A stretch of DNA of 64,000 nucleotides from Bactericera cockerelli. Taxonomy: Eukaryota; Arthropoda; Insecta; Hemiptera; Triozidae. Positions 43,202 through 56,300 of the stretch are shown in pieces. The position numbers were made by a program, and so were the translations under genes. Position 1 is the stretch's first letter; each line of letters begins with the position of its first letter. A model generated the notes under the pieces. It was not told the DNA's origin, ran no database searches, and saw only the letters and a program-made list of their open reading frames with translations. Location: NCBI GenBank assembly GCA_024516035.1, contig CM044960.1:15161880-15225879 (forward strand), given 5' to 3'.

Positions 43202-46200
43202 TACCCCCTTCCCTGGCTCTCCCCCCATCTTATTCTCATGATTGAAAATTCTAGTTTTAAATGTTAATTGCATAGGAGCTGCACAAAAATTCACGTAATT
43301 AATGAAATCATAATTTTCCACAAAACTTCGAGTTGAAAGGCAAACGGTGTGGTGGCAGTGGTTTCTACCACTTACACAGTGGTAGAAACATTGCTCGCAA
43401 ATTTTTGACCAAAACATAAACCAGGTCCCAGGTTTATGTTTTCGTCTGAAATAAAGAACTTTCATGTTTATTTAGTACACTTTTCCTCAACTTCTAGCAT
43501 TATCTTGAGATTTCAAGTGCCTCAATCCTACCATAGATGGTTGTCCTGACTAGACCTTAAACATATCAGCTAGTACAATAATTTCCTCGACTTTGAATAT
43601 ATCATACTTCTCACAGATAAAGAAAATATAAAACAACATAATTGAGATTCAATTTAAATGCAGAAGTTTTTTTATTTTATTTTTTGGGCCCTTGTTTTTG
43701 CTGCTGAAGTGACAGCTGGTGTCTTGGTCATGGCGAGGAACGCTGGTTCTGGTTTTGGTCATAGGATCCACATAGGTCCAGCATAGGGAGGCCTCTCCGT
43801 CCACCCTCGTGATGATCATTGAGCTGAAGTTAGTCTCGTAGTAGTGTCGACTGGCCTTGCTCTGAGTCTGCTCCAAGTCAATCATGTCTGAGGACAAGGG
43901 AAAATGAGAAAACTAGTCCGCTACTTTACAGTTCTGAGTCATTGTGTACGTGCACTGTTAGTCAAGTGGTTAACGCGCTAGTCTGGTAATCTCTAGGGAG
44001 CGTAGGGATTCGTTGGTTCGAATCCCACCCAGTGCATGAATTTTTCCTCATTAATTTGAGTTTGTGACCACATAATAGTAAGACTCTGAGGGCTAGGTGG
44101 TAGAAAATACTTTGAGCATTAACCTCACCTGGTGGTTACCTTCCACTAAAAAGTGTTATTATTATTTCTACTCTAGAATTGTGCAATCATTATGGCACTT
44201 GAAATAGTAATCTATTTGTATTAGTGTTTATTTAAGTATTTCTATCTCATTATGTATTAGTGTTTATTTTAATGAATTTAATGTGATGTTATTCACTTAA
44301 TAGGTCCGACAGGCTTATGTCCCAAGTAAAAAAATAATATGTTTTACTCAAATTTATTTTCTATGAAGTTGTTTTTTTTACCTTAAAAATGTGAGTTATC
44401 AAGTCTAAAGGTTTTTTTTTTTAATTTTGAACTTCTGAGTTTGTTGTCTAACAAAGGTCTTATCAACTTTGTACATAGTCGACCGATCATAGCAAGTATT
44501 TCTATCTATTTATTGTTGGCATTTCATTGTAAAATAATGTTAGCCAGATATTGAAGCCATTCCTTGGTTTTTCTAACTCTGTGTAATTTTTAGGGATATG
44601 ATGTGGTTTGAAAGGAGGTTATTAATTTCAGTAACTATTATACTAGAATAATTATGTATTTCTTTTTATTCAATTATTTTTTGGTTTTATTTTTATGAGA
44701 TTCATTTAGGGCGAAATTAATAGACAACATCAATAACTTACTGAAGTCGTTGCTAAGCGTCGGTTTTCCCTATCTTACACAGTATGCAATCCGAGACTTA
44801 GCGCCACAGAGGCATTAGAAAAACGTCTATTAATTTCGCCCATAGTGTCAGTACAAGTACATAAATCGTAAATAATTTAGAATTATTATTTTCAACTCTA
44901 ATTTAAAAAAAACTAGAACAATTCAACATTATTATCTTTTAAATATTTCTCTGTGAATTATAATCAAACGAGAGCGTTTCCTTTGGCAAGGGTATTTTCA
45001 GAACTTACCTTTTAATTATTGGTCTCAGGTTAAATAATTTGATCTCAATGTTGTTGATTGGGGAGAGTAATGTTTTACGGATAAGTTGTTAAATAATTTT
45101 TGATCTCAATGTTGTTGATTGGTGAGAGTAATGTTTTACGGATAAGTTGGGACTATCAGGATTGTTGAAATGTAAAAATGTCGTAGGTTAGATTATTCGA
45201 GTAAAACTGTAGCAAAAGTTGATAATATAATATGTTAAAAAAATAAATTGTTTTGAATAAAAATATTAAACTATATATACATAATCTATGTTGAATTTGT
45301 TTTTAGAAATATGCGAGGTCAAGATGATAGTAAACATTAATGAAATACAGCTATAATAAGTGGCTATAAAAAGAAAATACAAATCTATATACATATATAA
45401 AATCCATTAATGAAGCTCTATTACACAAAAAGAAATAACAACGGGAAAAATCGAATGATAATAAAGCAAAAAAAAAAAAAATGTCCAAAGCTTCTATGAA
45501 AATAACAAAATTTTTGTGATGATGTATTTATTATCCATGTGTAAAGGTTCTAGCCGTTTTATCACTAATTCTAACTAGTAGATTACATGTTGGAGCTGTG
45601 ATAAAGAGATGTGCATGTTATGTTAGGTCAGATAGTGTTCTATGCTTTTAATGTGGAGTATGTGATAGCCAACACATCTGAGCTGTATACAGGATGGTAC
45701 AGTAATTTTATTGGGTAAATGTTTACTGTTATTGAACATTTTCAGAGACAAGATATTTTTGTACACTTTTTAGGTTTCTTCAACTTAAACATAGGTACAG
45801 TATGCAGATATTGCCCATAACCAGTGAAAAGTCTGTTTATCTCAAGTTACTTTCCCTCTATTGTTTTGTGAATTATTGCGGGTTAAAAGTTTTAAGCAAA
45901 CAAAAAAAAAAAATGTACTTTTGACAAAAAAATTAAATATTCATTTAGAATTTAAAATTAGTTAAGAACAGAAAAATTTGGGAACACTTGAAATTTTGTT
46001 AGAATTATTTGCTATCGCAGCTTATCGAACCCGCGAGATAATAGTTGTGAGATAGGAGCGGAAACAAATGAAGTTTCATCATGAAGTGTTGAATTTGAAT
46101 CACCCTGTAATTGCACTTATAATGCTCAATGCTCATCCCTAATGTAATATTATCTCTACTGATAATACCAGGGTGTCTAAAGTGAATACAAACAAAGTTA

Positions 46201-47313
46201 TCGTTTCCATAGCTTAGCAATACATTTATTTAATTTGCTTCCTAGCGTATCCTGTATGAGACTACCTGGGTACAGAGAAACCTTTACTCAATGGGATCAG
46301 TGTTTATCAAATTTCACACCTCGGGAAATGAAATAGACGTAAACAGAGACTTGTCGGTGGATCGCACAAAACTATTTTCGACGGATTTTACTTTTCTAAA
46401 ATTTCGAATGAAAATCTGCGAGTGTACGCACGCATACCCAATATATTTTACATTAATAAAAACCTGACAATAAAAGAGATAGAATTGTAGATTGCTTTCT
46501 AACAGCCCCAATTTTCATTCAAATCATGGCCCTTGAAATAATTTCATTTTCATTACAATTAAGTAATTCCTACTCTCTAAGATGTTAACCTTTAAATATA
46601 ATGGTGTCAATCTTTTATGGCTGCATAGAGATACCTTTTTTGTAGTTGTGCCCCGGAACCGCATGTGCATTACTTCAGGGCACTTTACCTTTACATCCAT
46701 GCCATTCCGGAAATAGAAAAACTCGGTTAGAATTTTCCACTCCGGCCGGGATTCGAACTCGGAACCTCCGGGTCAGCAACCAATGCTCTTAACCACTGAG
46801 CCACGGAGGTCGGCAAATGGAGATACCTAAGCAAGGTACTCTTCCACCAATCACAATGCTGCATGGAGCACTGCGCTGTGATTGGTGGAAAGTAGCCCGC
46901 TCTGAGCTAATAGCTAGCATGGGTCTCAACCCACCCCTGAGTATAAAATAAGAAATTTTAATATGTACATTAATCAATAGTTATGGGCCGGCGTTATCCT
47001 CCGCTGGGTATGAGATCATAACTGAGCGCGCGATTAGCTCAGTGGTTAAGCACTCGCTTGCCATGCGGAAGGTCCTGGGTTCGATCCCCCGAGCCGACAA
47101 AAATTTGTATTCTTAATTTGGTTACAATTGTTTGTAAGGGATACCTTCCGGTGCGCTCGTGTTGACCCAGCACCTAAATGGGAAGTATTGTGTCACTTCT
47201 CGCCCATCAGAGGGGAGGCATACTACGGGATGGGCAGGCTACAACACAGACCACAAGCGTCTACAGTAGCTCCTGTTTCATGGCTACGAAATAAAAAAGG
47301 CTGTGAAACACTC

Positions 47314-47346
<33 letters not shown>

Positions 47347-50300
47347 TGCCTTCAGATAGGTATATAATTATCAAACTAATTTCGTGTGGAGGCCACACGA
47401 GACTAGTTTTGTTTAGGGGTAAAAGCAAAATTCTTTTAATTCGTCTTCATCTTCGTGTTCTTTAAGGTATCAGACTTGTGTTAATAACAATCGTGATATC
47501 ACAACTTCTCAAACTCGCTTTACTAAATATTTACTTAACTTGAGACTTGAAACACCGACCTCCAGATTACAAGTCCGCCGCCTTATCGATCAAGCTACTG
47601 AGGTCGGTTCGTTCTTTAAGAATAAGGTATAGAAAATTTCATACCCTTTAACACGTTGATCGCCACGTCAGGTGAATTTACCTGACACTAACCTTTCCCA
47701 GCTGGCCTCGTCAGGCATATTCACCTGACATAATCATCCCGAACGGCCCCGTCAGGTGAATTCACCTGACAATAAAATTATCCCATACGGCCCAGTTAGG
47801 TGAATTCACCTGACATAATTATCCCATACGGCCCAGTTAGGTGAATTCACCTGACATGATTATCTCGTACGGCCCCGTCAGGTGAATTCACTTGACATTG
47901 GAGTGTCATTTGAGGCCCTGAGGAAATGTAACTCTATAGCGTTGGTGATCAACGTGTTAACAGACTATTATCTTTTGTTGTGTTTCAGTGGTTGTCAGCT
48001 TCCCTCTGGAATCGGATCCCTCTGTGTCAAAATTTCATACCCTTTATCTTTTGTTGTGTTTCAGTGGTTGTCAGCTTCCCCCTGGAATCGGACCCCTCTG
48101 TGTCAAAATTTCATACCCTTTAACAGACTTTCATCACTTGTTTTTTTTCAGTGGTTGTCAGCTTCCCCCTAGAATCGGACCCCTCTGTGTCTCTGGTCGC
48201 GTGGACCACAACTCCATGGACCCTGCCCAGTAACTTGGCCCTCTGCGTCAACCCTACGGCCAACTATGTCAAAGTCAAAGGTGATTTTCTTGGTCAAATG
48301 TTATCACACAAAATATATTTCCGGACTGGAACCGGACATACATTATTGAGCAGAGATGAGCTTTTTCCATCAGATTTTTCAGTTGAGATTGACCTTCGTT
48401 TATGTCTGTCCCGGTAGCTCAGTGGTAAAGTCGGCACTCTGTGAACCCAGAGGTTCTAGAGGTCGTGGGTTCGAAACCCAGCCGGGACATGACAAGTTAT
48501 CCTCCCATTTGGGATTTTTACCACATAATAATATGTCTTGGGCTTACTGCTGGAATAATGGGACTTTAATTGTCTTAATCGGGCAGATAAATAAGGCGAT
48601 ATTATTATTCGTTTCGATTTGATCATAATTATTCATTTTTTTAGGGCAGATGCCAATCCGATATTATGTATTGCTTTCACTCTTTCGCTCAAGAAAAACA
48701 AAATGAGTGAAAACATACCAATCACTATATCGGTACATTTTTTCTTACACGCCGGGATTTGTCTCATGAGCTAATATGGTGAAAGTTATTGAGAGAGAAA
48801 GCAAGAGATGAGAGATTGAGAAATCAGAACAATCGGGCCCTTGACGTTATCCCAAGGTGAGCCCAAGAGGCAGTGTATCTGAAGTAATGTTCAAGTAACG
48901 GTTCTGGATGCACTGTCTTTAAATGAGAGAGATAGGTTTTTTAGTGGGTGAAAATCCCACTCCCCATGTTTTCCGGGTGTCTTTAAAAGATTTTTCCCCT
49001 ATCTCTTTCTCAAAAAAAAAAATAATAATAATAAAATAATAAATAAATAAAACGAGCAACTACTTTTCCGATTCAACCATCTTCCTAACTCGATCACATT
49101 TATTTTCAGACAAATCCAACGGGAACAAGTTCATCCTGATGCAGAGTCGGCTGGAGACTTTGTTCAAAAAAGAAGACGAATATGAGATTCTGGACACTTT
49201 CCAAGGCAACACACTCAAGGGGCTTCAGTACAAGCCGCTGTTCGCCTACTTCAAACATGTAAGATACGGGTTGTTTCTCATTAAAATTGAGTTTTCCATA
49301 GACTTTTTTATCCCCTATCCAAACATTACCATGAGCTACAATAGCTACTTGAGACATCTGTGGTCTGTGTGCAGTTGTGCACTTGTGCATTAAGCATTAT
49401 TTCTGGGTATGAAATCTTACAATAATCCGCCCAGGTCATGATTTGAATACGAGACATGAAATAGTTGGGGGTTTGCTGCTTTACATGTTGCTTACAGTCC
49501 CTGAGCAATAAAATGATAATATCGCCTTATTTATGCTACCTGTTTAGAACTAATAAATCATATTATTCCAGACCTATTATTCAATGGTCAAAAACCCAGG
49601 ATGGGAGGATAATGTGTCATGTATCGGTTGGGTTAAGAACCTGCGACCTCTGGATTACCAGACTGACGACGCCAAAAAAATACCTATTTTCATATCTTTG
49701 CGTTTGCCTATATCGAGAAGTAGGTACTTACATTCACTAGATTAGATGTCTTCACATTACAAACTCAAACCAGCTACTCAAATTAATATCACCCAGCCTG
49801 AGTGGAACCGGGATGCCAGCATCACGAGTATTAGAATTTGAATGGTCACCATCCAAGTACTAACCTCGCTGGACGTTGCTTGACTTCAGTGAACTGGTGT
49901 ATTCAACGTGCCATCCACGCTGGCTATATTTACAAAAAACCAACGCATACTCATTACTTCAGAGTGAGAAGTGCTAACACCAGGTTAACGACCATGTTCA
50001 AGCTCCATAAAAGGAACACCAACACCGGTGAATTTTCCCCGCTCCAGAGAATGCAGAACATTGGAAATAAAGTTAGCAATATTGATATTTTTTCTGCACA
50101 CTCAATGATGTGGTGAGCGTGGCCCATGTAGAGCTCATGCGTTGATGTTGGTTAAGCACCATGTCATCGCTCTGGGGTCCGTGCTCTCGGCATAGTTGGG
50201 GTTGCGATTAGAAAATTCTTTTCGTCATGTTTTTTTTATTTATTTTAAATTTGTTTTTTTTTTTGTAACAAAAATGGGCTTAACCCCGTAAGTTTGTGTA

Positions 50301-53300
50301 AAAAAAAAAAAATACTCATCTCCCCACTGTTCCAGCTGACGACGGCATTCCGCGTGCTGACGGACACGTACGTGACGGAGGAGTCAGGCACGGGGGTGGT
50401 GCACCAGTCTCCCTACTTCGGGGAGGACGACTACAGGGTCTGCCTGGCGGGGGGCGTCATCACCCGGGACCAGGAGATAGTGTGTCCTGTGGACGCGTCC
50501 GGGTGCTTCACCGCCCCTGTCTCCCACTTCCTCGGGCTCTATGTCAAGGTATTAATAATAATAATAATATCGCCTTATTTATACTGCCTGATTAAGACTA
50601 TTAAAGTCCCATTATTCCAGCAGTAAGTCCAAGACATATTATTATGTGGTAAAAATCCGAAATGGGAGGATAACTTGTCATGTCCCGGCTGGGTTTCGAA
50701 CCCACGACCTCTGGAACCTCTGTATTCACAGAGTGCCGCCTTTACCACTGAGCTATCGGGCATTATTAATATATTATGTTCCTCTATCCTCTTTTATTTT
50801 CTTTTCTTCTTTTGAAGATAATTGTTTCACAGCCTTTTTTATTTCGTAGCCATTAAACAGCAGCTACTGTTGTTGTTGTTGTAGCCAGCTTGGCTACAGC
50901 TGGAGGGGTGAGTGATGGTCTCCAGCCAACTTTATTTCAAAGTTGGCTCGTCCTGAACCACATATTTCTATGTGCGATCAACCATCATGAGGACTTGGAC
51001 TTTTCTGTACAAGCCATTAAACCCTTAGGAAACTGCAAGCTAGCCTGGCTTGTAAGGGTTGGCTAGTCTGTTCTCTGTTTATAGTCCTCTAGCGAGACAC
51101 TGGTCTTCTCCCTGTTTAACGTCCCCCAGCCAGACAGCTACTGTAGACCCTTGTGGTCTGTGCTGTAGCTTGTCCATACTGTAGTATGCGTATGCCTCCC
51201 CTCTAATGGGCGAGAAGTGACACAATTTTTCCCATTTAGGTGCTGGCTGCTGGGTCAATGTTTCTCTAACTGTAACCAAATTTTGAATACAATTTTTTTG
51301 TCGGGCTTGGGTTTCGAACTCGAGACATTCCGCATGGCAACGAGTATTTTACCACTAAGCTATTATTATTTTATTTGTAATTATTAGTTTTGAGCTATGA
51401 TTAATTTACAATTATTAATTTAAAAAAACAACATTTGTATTTTATTATTATTTCTTCTTTCTAAACTATGATGGATTCAGTTTGTTTCTGCTATGATTTT
51501 TTAAACCTGTCTTCTAAGAAGAGATGACAAAACATTATTTTACGTTTTCCATTTTGAGTAAGATACATATATTTCATATTGAAATTGAAGATATATGATT
51601 TTATTAATTCATATCACATAGTATATTTCTTTGTTTATTGCGACGTTATTTTAAACTATCCTTTCAGTTGTCATACTTCAAGTATGAATTTTGATACAAG
51701 TTACTGTACCTATTATTTTGGAATAAATTTCCAGGACGCAGACAAGCATATAATCAAACACCTTAAAGAATCGTCCCGACTAGTAAACGCAAGCTCTGTC
51801 AAGCATTCGTATCCGTTTTGTTGGCGGTCCGACACACCACTCATCTACAAGGCAGTGCCCTCTTGGTTCATCAGGGTTCAACACATGAACCAGGACCTGC
51901 TGAAGTGCAATGCAGATACTTATTGGTAAGTAGAACAACAAGTGTTCCTGACCTATACACACGCGAATTCTAGAATTAGCTCCACAGCGGTATTCCAAAA
52001 ACGTCTATTCCTCCCTAAATCTAATCCTGTTTTATAATTAACCGAACACAGTGAGGTTCTGTTTTAACTTGCATACTGGACGATTTGGCTTTCGTTTGTC
52101 TGTCTGTCTGTCTGCTCCGCGATAACTCTCGAACGGATTGTTCAAAATAAATGAAATTTTGTATACATGTTCATTGGGGTCCTAGAATTAGGTCACTCGG
52201 GTCCAAATAGGGGCCGTTTTGATGAAAATTGAAAACGATTTTGCTATTTTTATTGAATTAAGCAAGGCTCTTGAAATTTTGTAAAGTTGTTGAGAAAATT
52301 ATTTGAGTTCATTAGTGAAATTTGGTGATCGTGAAAGCTAAGGGGGCCGAACTGTGGTAAAAAAATCGAAAAAGGGCCGGTTGATATTTTTTTAATAAAA
52401 CCTATCGAGAGGGGTATTGAATGAAAGGTCTCAATGTCCTCATGCTTGGTTGAAAATGCGATAGTTGAATTTGTGTGAGGTTTACAGTTCACAGAACCAC
52501 TAGTTAAATCCTTAGGTATGTTCTGTTTGATTGTCATTCAATTTGTCTCCCGGCCGCAGGGTGCCCGAGTTCGTGAAGGAGAAGAGGTTCGGGAACTGGC
52601 TACGCGAGGCCCGGGACTGGGCCATCAGCCGCAACCGCTACTGGGGCACGCCCATCCCGCTGTGGGTGTCGGAGGATGGGGAGGAGGTGGTGTGCGTGGG
52701 CTCCATCAGCGAGCTGCACCGGCTGAGTGGGGTGAGCGTGGAGAAGGACTTACATCGGGAGAGGTAACGCTTTTTTTTACAATTTATTTATTTATACTTT
52801 ATTAATAGGATATATTATATTATACAACACAAATAATTACAAATTAAAATACAATATAATAGAAGAAAATTTTAAAGAAAAAAATAAATAAATATACAGG
52901 GTGTAACAGACTTAATGTAAAATCTCTTAAGGGGTGGTAGTACAGATCATTTCCAACCATTAATGTTCTATAACATTTTTGATTTAACTTAGTGGTTCTC
53001 GAGATATTATTTTTTTGAATTATTTTTACAAGTCCCCTGCCGCTCGACAAATAACGGCATCTAACTTCATAAATACAGTAGATGAAGCAATAAAGTTAAC
53101 TTTTTCCATAAGATAACAATATAGTATAAGATAACAATATAGAGTCTCAAGTATGGCAAATTAGTATGTACGTATCCATGTATGAAACCTTAGATGTGGT
53201 GCTTCAGAAATCAACATCATAATTGTTCATTTGTTCATAAGAGAGAAAGGGTCTCAATGATAAAAAAAATGGTTTGAATGAAATGAAACTTAACAATGTA

Positions 53301-56300
53301 CCTACATAGTTAACACCCACAGGTAAAGGTGGTACGGTACATACTGAACATTCATAGGTCGGTACATCGAGGTACAAATTATTATGTTAGTAGGTACTGA
53401 ATTTTAATAAAAACACATGAAGTACTAAAATATTATGGTCAATGAGCTGTCAGTGAGGTTAACGAGCTAAAGTCCATCGTGGAATGTTTTTTTTTTTTTT
53501 TTTTTTTTACTGTTACCTGTTTGAGAGCAAAAGGGATATTTACTATGTTGGTAGGTAAAAATATTAATTAAAGACGACGAAAACACATAATTTTTTATTT
53601 TACACCATCCAACAATGTTTAAAAAATAAATAATAATAACGCATTTTTCCTTTTTATTTACTTGTTCCTGATAAAATTGTGCTTTTTGTTGTGTTATTTC
53701 ACATTTAGGAGGTACTAAAAAATATCTATTCTAATTTTTGTGTTAATCACGATTTTCGCCTTACTAAATATTTATCATACTTGAGACTCGAACCTGTGAC
53801 CTCCAAGTTAAGAGTCTACTGAGGCTAACCTTTTGGGCCGTTGGAAAGTAAACGGCAACCATAATTTGTCAAATTGAAGGCAAAAAGTTAGTTCCTTGGG
53901 TAAAAGTAGGATGGTAGCCTAGTAGCTACAGTTAGTAGTATTGACTGACTTTTTTTTCATTTGTCTTGGTTTCAATAAAAAATTAAAAAAATTATATTAA
54001 GTGTGTCATATTTTCTGAAAGTTAAGACTTCAAACAAGTTTTTACACAAATGAAACCAATACTTTATGTGGGCAGTATTATGAGAAAATGGTGGCTGAAG
54101 TTTCAGGTGGATTTCATGTTTGCGATAAATTTTTTGCTGCTGCTGATTTTTTTCTGTACGTGTGCTATTTTTAAGAATAAATTTAGTCTAAATAATAGTG
54201 AAATATTGTTATCTTATGGAAAAAGTTAATTTTATTGCTTCATCTACTGTATTTATGAAGTTAGATGCCATTCTTTGTCGAGCGGCAGGGGACTTGTAAA
54301 AATAATTCAAAAAAATAATATCTCGAGAACCACTAAGTTAAATCAAAAATGTTATAGAACATTAATGGTTGGAAATGATTTGTACTACCACCCCTTAAGA
54401 GATTTTACATTAAGTCTATTACACCCTGTATACACAATATGTGTCCTAACTAATGGGCGGGGTTATTGCAATATGTAAATAATAATAATATCGGCTGTAC
54501 CGATTCATTTATTTACGAGCAGAGCGTATTATACACGATACAAAAAAATTAAAATTAAAATTTTAAATTTAAAGAAAATATCTAAATTCACAATTTATTA
54601 CTAACAGTTAGGTAAAAAAAATTAACTGTTATGAATGCTCATCATACGGTTCTGGGCTCTCTCAAGTATGTTAACATGCACCAGTTGCACCACACAGTGA
54701 GAAGACCAAACAATTACAAATTTAATACTTTTTATTTATTTAAATAAATGTGTTTCTTTGTGTTATTATATCACAATTTAAGTGGGTAGCGCCGAATTAT
54801 AGTACTTTTTCTTTTGCACGCAGCACATAAGGTCCATTAAGTAGTCACCGTGGCAGAGTGAGTTAGCGCGCTGGGCATTGCACGCAAGGTGACCTGGGTT
54901 CGATCCCCAGCGGGGCAGGAATTTTTCTGCCCTGTACTTGGATGTTCGGGGTCCACTCATACCTCGTGAGGAAAAATGAGTAGTTACTTGTATGAGTAAC
55001 GACCAGTGGCGGCTTTACCAGAGTAAAAAGAAATTAATGTAATAGAATAATTCGAAAAAGTAAAGGAGGCTCTTAGTAATGCTGCGCTACCCACAAAAAT
55101 TGTGAAGAGGCCTTGTGCTTCACCACAAATTAAAAAATCATACATTATTTAAATAAATGTGTTTTTTTGTGTTATTATATCACAATTTAAGTGGGTACTT
55201 TTTGTACTTAATCATAGTACTTTTGTTTTGCACGCATCACATAAGGTCCATTATGATTTTCTCCGCAGCGTTGACTCAGTGACCATCCCGTCAGTGCGCC
55301 CCGGTAAGCCGCCCCTGCGCCGGGTGCCCGAGGTGTTTGACTGCTGGTTCGAGTCCGGGTCAATGCCCTACGCCCAGCTCCACTTCCCTTTCGACAACAG
55401 GCGGGACTTTGACGACCGCTTCCCGGCGGATTTCATCGCGGAGGGTATCGACCAGACGCGGGGCTGGTAAGTGGTCTGGACCCCTGCCTGTTTTATGTCT
55501 TTCTTCCGTAACTTTTTTTTTTAAGCTTTATTAGGTAGAACAAAAAATATATACAGTAGAACACAATGAAATATAAAGAAAAACAAAAGGATTAAACAAA
55601 TATACAAGAAGGAAAAAAAAGAGAGAAATGTCCTACCTAAAGGGCGGGGTTATTGCCTGTGGCAATCTCTTCCACCCAACATACTAGTAACTGTACGAGT
55701 ATGCTACCTAACGACCTCTTCCGTAACTGTACTAGTATGCTACCTAACGACCTCTTCCGTAACTCTACAAGTATGCTACCTACCGATCTTTCCACTGTTT
55801 AAATATGCTATCTACCAAAACTTCTGCTGTAGTATGCTTCGTACTGAACCTCCACTGTTTAAGTATACTATCTACCGAGGCGACCAGGTCTCCATAAATT
55901 ACTCAAGAACTGACTCAAGATATGGCACAATATGCTGAATGTATTTTTTTTTAACCCAACTCTACCCCCGAGACACTGCCCTACCTATACTTTTCCTAAA
56001 GAGGCATGGCCATGAATTAGGCGGATATAGGTTGCGGAGAGTTCTTAGGTAGTATACTAAAACGGTGCCTTTCTTCCTGTATTTTTGTTCTTAAGAAATG
56101 GGGGATTCCGGTTAAAATGGGCCGTCAGATATAACTCAGTATCGACGTTTGATTGAAGTGACAGGCGACATAAAATCTGCATTTTATTTCAAACAGTGAC
56201 TTGCCATGGCCGTCCAAAGAGGCAATGGGACGGCCATACTTGGCACATTTCCTGTGAACCAAGGGCTTGATGAGGCTTTTGTACTATGATTATACCAATT

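Larger units (their letters stand above)
43110..48151. other. IleRS intron 4 (5 kb)
   Basis: Holds the (CT)n, an antisense exon-like ORF (43649-43897), SINE C (43959-44167), a MITE (44709-44841), a 58-bp tandem duplication (45033-45150), a SINE-like repeat (46620-46815), SINE D (47026-47346), a reverse family E-like head (about 47550-47610), the TTAA palindromic element and the duplicated exon 5 starts. Confidence 0.7.
52764..55268. other. IleRS intron 9
   Basis: Contains the long-TIR element (52898-54432), poly-T (about 53487-53508), a family E scrap (about 54440-54470), SINE B (54841-55139) and a 110-bp direct repeat either side of it. Confidence 0.75.

Noticed and set aside
47660..47900. 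CRISPR-like array (regular about 45-bp spacing of a palindromic repeat)
   Set aside because: The spacers are themselves conserved, the block is bounded by TIRs and TTAA, and the locus is a eukaryotic intron.
52844..54478. Two near-identical small proteins ([15 protein letters not shown]...) on opposite strands
   Set aside because: Both lie in the inverted terminal repeats of the same non-coding element; identity comes from the TIRs, not from a gene family.
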